Shown: positions 9,600-19,833, numbered from the stretch's first letter. The stretch is 64,000 nucleotides of DNA from Symbiodinium natans (GCA_905221605.1 CAJNDS010002202.1:939879-1003878); one strand, 5' to 3'. A program made the numbers and translations. Notes: generated from the sequence alone by a model not told the origin.

Positions 9600-11060
9600 A
9601 AAATGGAGTACAAGCACTCCACCTGCGTTTCAGGTTTAGGGTTTAAGGTTTAGGGTTTGCGGTTTTAAGGTTTAGGGCGTAGGGGGTTTAGAAGTCACTT
9701 CAAACACGAAACAAACTTCGAATTCTGCACGTCACCAGGCTGCTTTGCCCTGCGATGGCCAAAGCAGCTCTACACAAAGGGAGGGGTAACGAGATGTAGG
9801 CATTTGGGATCCGGTGCCGATGCCATGGCTGCCTATGCACACATGCACTACCTGCGTCCCCATGGAGGCCTGTTCTCTTTCGAGCTTGGGTTAGGGTTTA
9901 GGGATTAGGATTTGGGGTTCTGGGGTTTAGGGTTTAGGGTTTGGCTACCCTTTCCCAAAAACCCCCCTAGAGGAGGCGAGGACTTATAGGGATTACGGGG
10001 CTTACAGGCCTTGCAAGGTTTACAGGGTGGCAGGTACGCCTTCGGGCCTCATACAGGAGGGTGGTGGTTCCATCGAGAACTGGACGTTTCGCTCCTCACA
10101 ACTACATGCAGATCCGTTAACGAGGCAACTGCCGTATGAGGTGCCAAGACCTAAAGCCCTGAACCCTACACTAAACCCTCCTAAAGCCCTTACCGTTAGC
10201 TACACCGCTCAGGCCCCGACGGTGAACTTGAAGTCCAACCTGTGGCGAGGGGGGGGTTTAGGGTTTGGGGCGTGTGGCGGGTTGAGGGCTAAGGGCGTGG
10301 GGTTTTTGAGGCGTTTGGGACCCTGCTTTGTTGGAACGGGTGTTTCTTGAGGTCGTTTATGAGATAGATATATTCGAGGGCAAAAAAAGAAGGGACTCTG
10401 AAGCGATTATTTGGTCGTCTTACTTTAGACCCGGTATTGAATGCGATACCTACATCAAATTACCCCTCACAATGCCCCAGGGACGCCATCCTTTGGGGGT
10501 TCTGTTGAGGTCCAGGTGTGTTAGGGTTTAGGGTTTAGGGTTTAGGGTTTAGGGTTTAGGGTTTAGGGTTTAGGGTTTAGGGTTTAGGGTTTAGGGTTTA
10601 GGGTTTAGGGTTTAGGGTTTAGGGTTTAGGGCTTAGGGTTTAGGGCTTAGGGTTTAGGGTTTAGGGTTTAGGGTTTGGGGTTTAGGGTGGCCCTTACAAC
10701 CCTCTGAAAAATATTCCTGAATATGGTACTCTTAAACCCAATAAGGGAAAATATAAAATGTCCCAAGGGGCCTACCTAGGGTCCAGGTAGAAGGCAGTGA
10801 GGCAAGTTGAGGACTCTTAGTTTGGGGTTGGGATCCGGAAAACTGTGCTTTATGAGTTGTTTTGAGTCAGTTGTTTTTGGGGGGAGGGCCCCCCACCCCC
10901 TGCTGCAACTATAGTTGCCTTTATGGTTGGCTAATCTCGTGGTGATTAAGCTTCAACAGACAAACCAGAACGACAACTGGGAGTTTAGGTACTGTTCCAG
11001 AGAAGACTCCAACCCTAATCCCTAATCCCTAAACCCTAAACCCTAAACCCTAAACCCTAA
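9600..11060. other. Intron, mostly telomere-like arrays
   Basis: Starts with TTTAGGG-like units (9632-9690), contains a long pure array (10,518-10,685), a copy of the 8514 repeat (10,686-10,785) and ends with CCCTAAA (11,028-11,060). Plus-strand open frames at 9,800-10,350 (for example HMHYLRPHGGLFSFELG near 9,850) might hide an exon, but no consistent splice sites were found. Confidence 0.5.
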
Positions 11061-11062
11061 AC

Positions 11063-11119
11063 CGGGCGTCCGGGCATCATCACTTGATGGGTCACAGTGG
11101 CAGGCTGCTTGACGGTCTC
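11063..11119 (-). CDS. Exon, 19 codons
   Basis: Acceptor GCAACAG|GAG; reads ETVKQPATVTHQVMMPGR; donor CGCCCG|GTTTAGGG, the same repeat-derived donor as at 9504. Confidence 0.6.
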
Positions 11120-11739
11120 CTGTTGCCACGTGCGTGTGCTCAGTGACGAGGGTCGCAATCAGGTCAAGGTTTAGGGTTTAGGGTTTAGGGTTTAGGGTTT
11201 AGGGTTTCGGGTTTCGGGTTTAGGGTTTAGTGTTTAGGGTTTAGGGTTTCGGGTTTAGGGGTTTACCACAAGCCCTAAAGTAGCTCGACCTGGCCTTTGA
11301 AGGAATGTTTAGCATGAGGACTGTCATTTGCTGACGCTACGCTCTAAACAATGGGTTTAGGGTTTAGGGTTTAGGGTTTAGGGTTTAGGGTTTAGGGTTT
11401 AGGGTTTAGGGTTTAGGGTTTAGGGTTTAGGGTTTAGGGTTTAGGGTTTAGGATCTGAAAACTTCCAACGCCAAAACGCGCCAAGCGTAACACCCTGAGC
11501 GAAAAACACACTCCTGCTCCAAGGTCAGGCCAACGCTAACCTTCCAGATACTTCCTAAACAGCTCAAGCTTGAAATTTACGAAAAAACACAAACACTCTT
11601 TTTTACAAATGAAAGAGCCCTACTATGTTCAACCTTCTACCTCTGAATCCAGCGATCCTTCCATGGGATTGCCGGGCCGAAGGCGAAAGAGACCATCTGC
11701 AAAGCACTCACCTCGGTGTGGCGGTGCGGGGGTTTCAGG

Positions 11740-12132
11740 GTTTAGGGTTTAACTGCATAAGGGTTTACAGGGTCTAAAGGGTTTAAGGCTTTAAGGGTTT
11801 AAGGGCTTAAAGAGTTTAAAGGGTTTCAAGGGTTTAAGGGTGTACCTAAGGGTTGAAAGGGTTTAAAGGCGCAATTAAGCGCTTAAAGGCTTTAAGGCCA
11901 TAACTCAGGGTCTAAGGGTTTAAGGGTTTTAAAGGGCTTAAAGGGCTTAAAGGGCTTAAGGGCTCAAAGGGTTTGAAGGGCTTAAGGGTGTAATTAAGGG
12001 TTAAAAGGTTTAAAGGGTTTAAATGGGTTTTGAGGGTTTAAAGGGTTTAAAAGGGTTTAAACGGGTTTACAGGGTTTAAACGGGTTTAAAGGGTTTAAAG
12101 GGTTTAAAGGGTTTAAAGGGTTTAAATTAAGG
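11740..12132 (+). repeat. GGGTTTAAA-type degenerate array
   Basis: About 390 bp of units around AAGGGTTTAAAGGGCTTAAAGG, an AT-expanded derivative of TTTAGGG becoming more regular at the right end (12,000-12,125). Confidence 0.85.
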
Positions 12133-12380
12133 GTTTAGGGTCGACCTCCTGGCTTTTTGGCGGGAATGTGGGATTTTGGCACCTTATATCCACCTATAGA
12201 CACCCTGTAAGGTCTTAGGGTAGTTACATGGTCCCTTCATATGGGCCCTTCAATGGGGAGCCCTTATGCACTCGTTATACACCCGGTAAACCCCAAGGCG
12301 CATAGTTTCGGAGCTCTGTTCTGTAGATGTGGGGTCCGGGTGGGCAGCAAACCCTAAACCCTAAACCCTAAACCCTAAGC

Positions 12381-12428
12381 ACAAATCTGCATCCCAGGAG
12401 CCACCAGCAGCAGAGGTGGCAAAAAGAC
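12381..12428 (-). CDS. Short hydrophobic exon
   Basis: Acceptor TTGCAG|GTC; reads VFLPPLLLVAPGMQI; donor ATTT|GTGCTT. Possible signal or membrane segment. Confidence 0.45.
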
Positions 12429-13015
12429 CTGCAAGCTCCAGGGGGGCTGGTGGTTCACTATAGGGTTCTTAAGGGGGTTTAGGGTTTACGGTTTAGGGTT
12501 TAGGGTTTCCGGTTCAGGAAGCCCACAAACCCGAAATCCGAAACCCTACAAACCCCCCAAACCCGACAAACCCTGCAGGGCAAAGCCCTCCAAGTATGAG
12601 CCCAAGAGCCAACCTCAGCCTTCAAACCCTAACCCTTAGGCTCAAAATTGCCCTAAACCCATAATAAGGTCTTTGGGCCTAAATACCCTGAAATTAGTGT
12701 CCTTGGAGCCTCAGGGTAATACCTTACAAGCCCCATACCCCTTACGCACCACAAGCTGCTACAAACCCTGCTAGCCCTTTCAAATCCTCTACGGTAAACC
12801 CTTTTTTGAACCCCATGAACCCCAAGAATTAAGTCCTACAAGCCCTAGAAGCGTTCTCTAACCCTATGAACTCTCTAAGCCCCTCCTTAAACCCTCTGCA
12901 TGAGCACAGGCCCGATAAACACTATGAGCCATCCCGAAACCCGAAACCCGAAACCCTAAACCCTAAACCCTAAACCCGAAACTAAACCCTCAACCTCTAC
13001 AGCCCTCAACCCCGC

Positions 13016-13078
13016 CTCCATCGGGCTTAGCGAGCGCATCTCTGCGTAGATCTGGCCCTTGTCGTGCCCGGACAGGTC
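13016..13078 (-). CDS. Exon, 21 codons
   Basis: Acceptor GTTGAG|GAC; reads DLSGHDKGQIYAEMRSLSP, charged and soluble; donor ATGGAG|GCGGGG (GC). 63 nt, phase 0 at both ends. Confidence 0.65.
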
Positions 13079-13744
13079 CTCAACTCTAGGGTTTAGGGTT
13101 TAGGGTTTAGGGTTAAGGGTTTAGGGTTTAGGGTTTAGGGTTCAGGGTTTGGGGTTTAGGGTTGAGGGTTTAGGGTTTACCCTTGCTATATAACCCTTAT
13201 ACGATATAATATAATATGATTTACTTTAATTTAAGACAAATACTAGTAGTAATAATAACAAGAATAATAATAGTAAGGGCCCATACTTCGGATCCCTCGA
13301 AGCAGGAGGAAAGGTTCCAACCACCTGATCAACCAGAGTGACGACGCTTCGAAGAAGTTTGGGGGTTTAGGGCAGAGGGCATTGGGCTTGGCGCGGCTTA
13401 AGGTTTAGGGTTTAGGGCCTGGGTTTAGGGGTTTTAGGGTTTAAGGTTTTCTAGTTTAGGGTTTGGGGTTTGGAGAGCTAAGCTTGAGGGAAGCGGCTTT
13501 AAGGCTTCCGGTTTCGGGTTGCAGCTTCCGTCGCTAAGGAGGGGCCACGCATCTCGAAATCCTCGCTGCAAAGCTTGAAGAGATAAGGTCACTTCGCTAA
13601 ATTTTCGGGTCCCTACCGAGGTCGCTCTTATAAGGCGGCTCCTCTTATTTAGGGTTTAGGGTTTAGGGTTTTGGGTTTTGGGAACCACAAGCCCCCACAC
13701 CCTAACCCGATACCCCAAACCCCATAGACCCCTAATCCTACGAC

Positions 13745-13848
13745 CTCTTCTGCCCCAGTCTCCCAGGCGTACAGCTGGCCATCGTTGCAGCCGACGATGA
13801 TGGCCGGACCCTCCGTGTCCTGCCGCTTCAGAGAGGTCATCCGTAAGC
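13745..13848 (-). CDS. Exon, WD40/PQQ-type propeller blade
   Basis: Acceptor CCCAAG|GC (AG|GC type). Reads KRQDTEGPAIIVGCNDGQ then LYAWETGAEE: hydrophobic strand, small-residue turn, D/N-G-x-[LV]-x-x-W followed by a polar turn, as in WD40 or PQQ propeller strands. Donor GAGGTC|GTAGGA or GAG|GTCGTA. Confidence 0.65.
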
Positions 13849-13888
13849 CTTGGGGCAGCCCTCAGCCCAAAACCCTAAGCTCTAATTC

Positions 13889-14105
13889 CTAAACCCTAAA
13901 CCCTATAAACCCTATAAACCCTATAAACCCTATAAACCCTATAAGCCCTATAAACCCTATAAACCCTATAAACCCTATAAACCCTATAAACCCCATAAAC
14001 CCTATAAACCCTATAAACCCTATAAACCCTATAAACCCTATAAACCCTACAAACCCTATAAACCCTATAAACCCTATAAACCCTATAAACCCTAAACCCT
14101 ATACC
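13889..14105 (-). repeat. (CCCTATAAA)n array
   Basis: About 22 tandem units of the 9-mer CCCTATAAA, a two-base expansion of CCCTAAA, with single-base variants. Confidence 0.95.
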
Positions 14106-14587
14106 CTTCTAGGGCGCCCGATATACAAGGCGCTGTCGTCTTAAAATAGGAGCCCCAAGAGAACCACAAGTAGGGGAACCACCCATGCACGGTTGACGGT
14201 TCGGGAATGCAAGCTACAGAGCCGGAACGGACCTAAACCCTTAACCCTAAACCCTAAACCCTCAACCCTAAACCCTGACCCTAAACCCTTAACCCTTAAC
14301 TCTAAACCCTTATAAGTCTCCTGCAAGTCCCTTCGCCACAGGGTTGCGTACTAGTTTGGGGGGAGATCCCTGAAGTGTTGAGGGGTTTAGGGTTTAGGGT
14401 TTAGGGCTTTGAGCCCCCCCCCCCCCCCAAACATCGAAGACCCAGAAAACCCTTGTTCAGGGTTTGAGGGGTTTGGGGTTAGGGTTTTAGGGTTTTAGGG
14501 CTCAGGGGCCAAAAGCCCAGGAGCCATCTTCAACGCGGTGCACCCCCCCCCCCCCTGGCCCGCAAACACCAGTTTAGGGAGTAGGGC

Positions 14588-14589
<2 letters not shown>

Positions 14590-14644
<55 letters not shown>

Positions 14645-14660
14645 CAGAGACACACACACA
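14590..14660 (+). repeat. GA/CA microsatellite, left flank of the retroelement
   Basis: (GA)n with AAAG interruptions passing into (CA)n directly at the element's edge. The matching CA/GA tract on the other side (21,931-21,968) suggests insertion into a microsatellite. Confidence 0.9.
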
Positions 14661-14939
14661 CACATACCCAGTCGAAGCTGGTTGGGAAAATTCCTCGAAG
14701 TTTGCAGGTACGCCATTGCACGTCTGCAATGGTATCACAAGAGATATGCAGCGTCTTCATTGGGTGCTGACTGCAAATCTCTCCAGCACCCCCCTGCTTG
14801 ACATAACATCTCGGCTTTCTTTTGGGGAATCAGATAAATCAGATCACTTCAGTGCGACGAATCAATGCACAGCTTTCAGGAGGATCAATGAGTGTTCAGC
14901 CATAACTTCACATCTTAGATACAGATGGTCCACACACAC
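14657..14939 (-). repeat. 3' pseudo-LTR of the retroelement
   Basis: 283 bp, identical base for base to 21,657-21,939 (offset exactly 7,000). Its end nearest the flank holds the hairpin CCAG-TCGAAG-CTGG (14,668-14,681) next to the CA tract. Just inside the element a variant of the same hairpin, CCGG-TCGAAG-CCGG, sits at 14,944-14,957 after another CA tract. Confidence 0.9.
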
Positions 14940-15411
14940 GTACCCGGTCGAAGCCGGTTGTGTGTTGTTATCTTGATGTTGAGGATGGAGAAGGAAGGGG
15001 GGGGAGGTGGGGCGGTTGAGAAGTTCATAGATCGAAGATCTCTATGAACCAGGCAGCGAAGCTGAATTCATGTGACAAACAATACTACGTAGATATCTTA
15101 CAACATGTTCTGATAGCGCAAGGTGAGCTCAGAAGAAAGCTCAGGGTGAATTCAGCAGGAAGCTCAGGGTGAATTCAGTCCTGTTCTTATCTGTAAGATT
15201 TAAAGGTCAACTTCTTACGCTCCCTTCAAAGCGTTTTAGTCGACTGAGAAAGCGAACACACTGCACCATACTGCACCAAGGCTCCAGCTTACTCAGTCTT
15301 TGATCGACGGTGTCAATATCGCTACCAATAAGATACGCCACTGCGACGCTACACGGCAGGCATGAAACGTTGAGAGTTTTCTGTATGGCCAAAATCTGCT
15401 GGGGTGAAACA
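14940..15411 (-). other. 3' untranslated part of the retroelement
   Basis: No long ORF. Contains a short direct repeat (AGCTCAGGGTGAATTCAG twice at 15,139-15,179) whose relative CTCAGGGTGCATTCAG occurs near the 5' end (about 21,407). A 61-codon frame at 15,207-15,392 has no recognisable features. Confidence 0.6.
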
Positions 15412-18168
15412 TCATGAGTCTCCTAACGAGGCTCTAGAGAAGCCTGCTTGCAAGAACAACTGCTTCAACTGTTCAAGTTGTTGAACCCTCATTTCTGGTG
15501 GCTGTACATGCCGGAGAATGCTGTGTCTTTTGGAGTGATACGATGCCAGTTTTTGGGAGGAACTACCGGCACTATTGTGAAGTCGAATCTTCCAAGGTTC
15601 ATCTCGAAGAAGAAGGAGGATCTTGGACTGTTGGGGGATCACATCAAACCCCAGGAATTCTTGCTCGGCATCTTGGGAATGTACATGTTCTAGTTCAACA
15701 GGACGGGCATAAAAGTCGTTCGACAGGAATTGCTTCAAGAAGGCTCGATGTTCATGCTTGACATCCAAAATGACAAGACGATTGTCTACATAACGGGTAC
15801 AAAAGAGATCAGCTCCGATTCTTTGAAGATCAGCTCTATGTAGTTCCACAAACCGCTGTTCTTCCAATGACACTGTAGCGTTGGCCAGCATAGGGGAAAT
15901 CTGGTTTCCTATGGTTGCTCCGCGGCGCTGCCGAAAAATACACTGCATCACGGAGAACACACTGCACTCGCAACTGAGATGACAAATAGCTCGGACATCT
16001 TGTAGATGTATCAGATAAGGTCTTTGGGCTGCTTTTCGCGGTCTGCCTCTCCAGATTCGGAGGTTTACATCTTTCTCCTTGAGGAGCACGGAGAACACAA
16101 CATCAGCCAATTGTAATGCGTGACGATAACAATACCGACTGATGATGGCATCAATAGACTGCAAAATCCGATCTACGGGAATGCTCGTGAAAAACCCAAC
16201 CAAGTCTTGATTAAAACTCAATGCCTCGAAGTCTTCTGGCGCTTGATGTAGGAATGCAGAAAGCTTCTGAAGCATGACTGGTAAGGTGTCCAATCCAAAT
16301 GAGTCAGGACATACGTCACGAACTAGAAGATCGATAACGATGGCAGTAGCCTTGAACAATCGCGCGTACAGGAAATACTTGTAGCTGATAATGGGCCTTG
16401 CAGCTTGAAAAGACTTCTTCTGCTTGAGGAGGATATATGCAATCGGTATGGAAGGTTCACTGGCTCTGAAACCCCATTTGTATCTAGTCAGGAGAGCCTT
16501 ACGCGTGGTCATCTTCAAGAACACAGAGGCTTGAGAATACGTAAGGGGGAGTCGTTCATATACTTCAGGGTCTCCAAAAGTCTTTCTGTAGACTCGCCAC
16601 ACAAAAAGAGGACAAAATACATGAACATGGGCAACTGCATGATCTCGGCCATGAATGAAGAATCCATCTAGGATTTTACGAAGAAAGGTTACATCCTTGA
16701 ATTTGAGGGCGTCCCGGGACTCCAGCGAATGATCATTCCATTGTGACTGTACAAACGCAGCCCAATTGTCTTTGGTGACATCGAAGAGTCCATAATGTCG
16801 TAGCCACTGTTGCACGGCTTTCCAGGTGTGATCAATATAAAATTGTCGTTTAGGGTATACCTGGGAATCAGCAGAATGTTGCAAGATATTCTGTATTCGG
16901 CGTGACACTGCAAGAAGATGAGCCGGGGATGCAACGTGTCCATCTACAACTCGCAATTGAGGATGTTGTTGCTTCCATTGTTCACAATGACATACAGGAG
17001 GATGGTCCCAATCCCATTGTTGTTGTAGAATGATATTGTTGTAAAGCACAGATCGAAAGGACGGAAAAGTACCTGCAATCACTGTTTTGCTGGGTAAGTG
17101 AAAAGGGATGAGGTAGTCCTTGTACTGATGAATAAGGCTCTGTATCCATCTTCGCACTGATTTGCTGAAGTCCGTATTGGCAAGCATGGGGATCGTGAGG
17201 GGTTTGCCAAACTTTGGGACAGCTAGATTGCGAAAAGTGAGGCAACTGCGTAGGGTAGCTGTTACAGCAGTGCGAGGGGGATCATCCAATAGATTGCACA
17301 TACGGTACAGGGCATACAGGTGAGCGGCGTGAAACTCGGAGCTTCTCAATCTTCGTTCCGTGTTGAATGCTGACATACCTCCGTGGGCTAATTTGACCAA
17401 AAGGGTCCAATTCTCTTGAGGACAGAGAGCCTGACTGGAATAACAACGAAGAATACCCAATGTGCGAAGTCGTCTGCGTGCCTTCCTCCATAAGCGTTTT
17501 CCAGGACAACTGTATTGACTATTGGACAAGGTCTGCTGCGACGTACGGGTTGAAGAGGTTGGGTTGAGATTAGCGACCCAAGGCATGTTAAGGCCAGGTT
17601 TCCAGGAATGTATGAGAGTACATTCAGCAGCCCGAACAGATACTTTGTCAGGAAATGTTCCTAGCGGCAAGATGACGGTGTCAAACAGGTCGGCATGGTT
17701 GTGAAAGTAATGAACCATGATTTCCGTGTTAGTAAACTGTCCTTGTTGTAGAAGTCGGAGCTTGCGAATACGAGCATCATGTCGTTGATGAACTGTTTTA
17801 GTGGTGGATCCCACATAAAACTTCTTCGCATCAAGCAGGCTTCCGGTTTTTGTCCACTGTCTGCGCTGAAGTGCAGGTAGAACCACTACGTAGGTGGAAC
17901 ATGGAGTTGACATCATGTCTGCAATCTGTACCAAGGTCTTACCAACAAAATGACTGGTCCTTCTTCTCCAGGTGCGAATGGTGCACGAAACTCCAGGATG
18001 CGAATGTAGTGCCGTTGCACACAAGAAGACTTGTAGAACACGAGTACAAAATCTGAATCCTATAAGCTCATCAGAATGGAAACAGCAAGCATGAATAACG
18101 GCTAAGGCCGAAAGGAGAAGTCTCAAAATGTTCCAGTCGCAGGACTCTTGGCACGAAATGACGCCTAG
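15412..18168 (-). CDS. GIY-YIG endonuclease / reverse transcriptase
   Basis: Open from the codon after the ORF2 TGA for over 900 codons. Numbering from a TTG at 18,126: GIY-YIG-like core TYVVVLP (78-84) and KFYVGSTT (102-109), Arg115, Glu168 in AAECTLIHSWKPGLN with Asn180; CxC motif C379-H-C381; RT fingers KQKKSFQAARPIIS (568-581); motif A NQDLVGFFTSIP with Asp641; motif B RRGATIGNQISP (734-745); motif C RYVDNR (778-783); LGF (825-827). There is no ATG before residue 71-72 (MM), which lies directly before the nuclease core. Translation may therefore come by TGA readthrough from ORF2, by reinitiation at that ATG, or from a spliced RNA. Penelope RTs are the retroelement RTs closest to telomerase. 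The second Asp of YxDD is Asn, so activity is uncertain. Confidence 0.85.
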   Translation of the reverse strand, partial: LGVISCQESCDWNILRLLLSALAVIHACCFHSDELIGFRFCTRVLQVFLCATALHSHPGVSCTIRTWRRRTSHFVGKTLVQIADMMSTPCSTYVVVLPALQRRQWTKTGSLLDAKKFYVGSTTKTVHQRHDARIRKLRLLQQGQFTNTEIMVHYFHNHADLFDTVILPLGTFPDKVSVRAAECTLIHSWKPGLNMPWVANLNPTSSTRTSQQTLSNSQYSCPGKRLWRKARRRLRTLGILRCYSSQALCPQENWTLLVKLAHGGMSAFNTERRLRSSEFHAAHLYALYRMCNLLDDPPRTAVTATLRSCLTFRNLAVPKFGKPLTIPMLANTDFSKSVRRWIQSLIHQYKDYLIPFHLPSKTVIAGTFPSFRSVLYNNIILQQQWDWDHPPVCHCEQWKQQHPQLRVVDGHVASPAHLLAVSRRIQNILQHSADSQVYPKRQFYIDHTWKAVQQWLRHYGLFDVTKDNWAAFVQSQWNDHSLESRDALKFKDVTFLRKILDGFFIHGRDHAVAHVHVFCPLFVWRVYRKTFGDPEVYERLPLTYSQASVFLKMTTRKALLTRYKWGFRASEPSIPIAYILLKQKKSFQAARPIISYKYFLYARLFKATAIVIDLLVRDVCPDSFGLDTLPVMLQKLSAFLHQAPEDFEALSFNQDLVGFFTSIPVDRILQSIDAIISRYCYRHALQLADVVFSVLLKEKDVNLRIWRGRPRKAAQRPYLIHLQDVRAICHLSCECSVFSVMQCIFRQRRGATIGNQISPMLANATVSLEEQRFVELHRADLQRIGADLFCTRYVDNRLVILDVKHEHRAFLKQFLSNDFYARPVELEHVHSQDAEQEFLGFDVIPQQSKILLLLRDEPWKIRLHNSAGSSSQKLASYHSKRHSILRHVQPPEMRVQQLEQLKQLFLQAGFSRASLGDS

Positions 18169-18171
18169 TCA
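18163..18171 (-). promoter_or_regulatory. Candidate stop-codon readthrough site TGACTAGG
   Basis: ORF2 ends in TGA followed at once by CTAGG. ORF2 and the nuclease-RT are in the same frame and no other stop lies between them. UGA-CUA(G) is an established leaky stop context in viruses and animal genes. Confidence 0.6.
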
Positions 18172-19290
18172 GATCTCTGCTACGAAAGTCGCAGCTGTCA
18201 AGATGCGAATGAGCTCAGGCGCTTTGATCTTTACAGCGAGACTGACAGGCAGTCCCAACTGAGCACACTTGTCACGAAGTGCTTGAAACGTAGCAGCATC
18301 AATCGTGTTGCTGATCTTGTCTGCAAACGAAATCGCGGCATCCAACTGTTCGGCCTTGCCTTTGTCTTTGCCTTTGAGGCTCTTGAGCCATTTTTCAATG
18401 GCTGTCTTGGTAACTGAGGAAAGGCTGGCCTGGGCAAAAACACGATCTTTGGGGATGTTGGAAGGGTCAACAGCTTGTCGAGCAATGACTGCAGGATCAA
18501 ATTGTGGAGCTGACGAAGAAACAATTGGCAAAGCAGTCTTCTGCTTCAAACGGACACGCTTCTCGGAAGGAGATGGTTCGGGCTCTTCCAAACCTCGCTT
18601 GGCGTTCTTAGCTTTCTCCATCTGGAGCTGTTCTTCCAGTTGGGCAATCTTCTGAAGATCGCTGGGCTGACTGTTTGAAGAGACAACAAATTGTTGGAGC
18701 TGCTGCACAAGAAACTTGGCTAACGCTTGGGCCTTGATGGCTTTGTGCTCATCAGAGTTTGAGGAAGCATTGGGGCAAGCTTCAGGGTGCAAACGAGCAA
18801 ACTGAGTGGCCAACTCATCTATGTCCCACTTATTCTCTCGCAAATGGGTGAGAATGCTAGACGAAAAAACACTTTCGTTGACCTTTCGCACAACAACGAG
18901 TGAAACATACTGGCCATGCGAAAGCGCTCTCAAGTGATAGTTGTTCCAACCTCGCCAAAGCAGATCTACAAGTCGAATGCTGTCCATCTCTTTTCCGGCC
19001 AACTGGTATTTGGTAGACCAAGATGTTGGAGCAATTCGGCGTAACATGGTCTTACCAAACACTTCCCGACTGTCAAGATGAGTTTTGGTACTCTTGAAGT
19101 CACCAGGTAGCCCATGAATCACTGGGAAGCCTGTAGGGGAACTGAAGTCTCGACCAGGCTCACGATGGACATTGGACTTAGTTGGGGTCGAACTCCACGA
19201 ACTATCTTGCATGTTCCAACCCCCTGATTGCCATTGCGAACGATCCCAATCTCGAGAAGGCTGCCATTGGTCCCAAGATTTCCACGACAT
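18169..19290 (-). CDS. Retroelement ORF2: Trp-rich, coiled-coil protein
   Basis: ATG at 19,290 (the frame opens further up, but only with TTG) gives 373 residues. The N-terminus is Trp/Ser/Gln-rich (SWKSWDQW..DWDRSQW). A coiled coil lies at about 202-222 (LQKIAQLEEQLQMEKAKNAK), then a basic EKRVRLKQK patch that could bind nucleic acid or act as a nuclear signal. The C-terminus (LRDKCAQLGLPVS..) resembles a SAP-type helix pair, a weak match. Probably an RNP or nucleic-acid-binding partner; fused to the nuclease-RT if the TGA is read through. Confidence 0.7.
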   Translation of the reverse strand: MSWKSWDQWQPSRDWDRSQWQSGGWNMQDSSWSSTPTKSNVHREPGRDFSSPTGFPVIHGLPGDFKSTKTHLDSREVFGKTMLRRIAPTSWSTKYQLAGKEMDSIRLVDLLWRGWNNYHLRALSHGQYVSLVVVRKVNESVFSSSILTHLRENKWDIDELATQFARLHPEACPNASSNSDEHKAIKAQALAKFLVQQLQQFVVSSNSQPSDLQKIAQLEEQLQMEKAKNAKRGLEEPEPSPSEKRVRLKQKTALPIVSSSAPQFDPAVIARQAVDPSNIPKDRVFAQASLSSVTKTAIEKWLKSLKGKDKGKAEQLDAAISFADKISNTIDAATFQALRDKCAQLGLPVSLAVKIKAPELIRILTAATFVAEI

Positions 19291-19443
19291 GATGAGGCTA
19301 GGCTGGAAAAATGCGGCTGGAACCAAACTGCTTCAAGAGTGCGCATGGCTGCTATTTAGATATCAAAACACACGGAGGTGAAAGTTGGGTACTCCCGGGG
19401 TCTATGACTCAATGACGGTCACCACAAGCCATAACAGAAGCAA

Positions 19444-19489
19444 CAAAAGAAAGAAAACGATGCGGGCGCGCATCGTTTTCTTTCCTTTG
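19444..19489 (-). other. Strong hairpin between ORF1 and ORF2
   Basis: GAAAGAAAACGATGCG (19,449-19,464) and its exact reverse complement (19,469-19,484) flank a 4 nt loop; after one mismatch four more base pairs extend it. It is alone in the gap, about 150 nt upstream of the ORF2 ATG, and could be an RNA packaging, translation or processing element. Confidence 0.85.
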
Positions 19490-19605
19490 CTGTTTACACA
19501 AGAAGGAGTCTCAACCTTCAGCCGCTCTACAACTGGTTTTCTGAGGATCTAGCGCGCGGCGACGCTTTACTGTTGCAGCAGAAGGGGTGAGACATGGAGG
19601 CCTAG

Positions 19606-19833
19606 TCACTTGCTTTGGGGCAGGCGCTGTTGTTTTGTGAGGATGAGAACTGCTCCTCGAACTAGACTGTGGAGGTGCTTTGATCGAGGACTTCTGCTCA
19701 ATCGGTTCTTGCTGGAAAAAACATGGGGCCCCTGCAGAACGTCGCCTAGCTTTTGGGAATAGAAGCTTGCTATGAGACTCTTCAATAAGTTGACGCTACA
19801 TGTCTTCTTTGCTGACTTCAGTGACTTCATCAT
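19606..19833 (-). CDS. Small basic ORF between ORF1 and ORF2
   Basis: 75 codons from an ATG, Lys/Ser-rich (MMKSLKSAKKTCSV...), in a different frame from ORF1. Could be a small element protein or chance; no homology recognised. Confidence 0.3.
   Translation of the reverse strand: MMKSLKSAKKTCSVNLLKSLIASFYSQKLGDVLQGPHVFSSKNRLSRSPRSKHLHSLVRGAVLILTKQQRLPQSK

Noticed and set aside
10027-10350. 107-codon plus-strand ORF
   Set aside because: Its second half is CCCTAAA-type repeat translation and it opposes the direction of every well-supported exon; only the part near SIENWTFRSSQLHADPL looks coding-like, without splice sites.
14538-14801. Arg-Glu repeat ORFs and Ser-Leu ORFs at 14.5-14.8 kb
   Set aside because: Translations of the GA microsatellite running into the pseudo-LTR.
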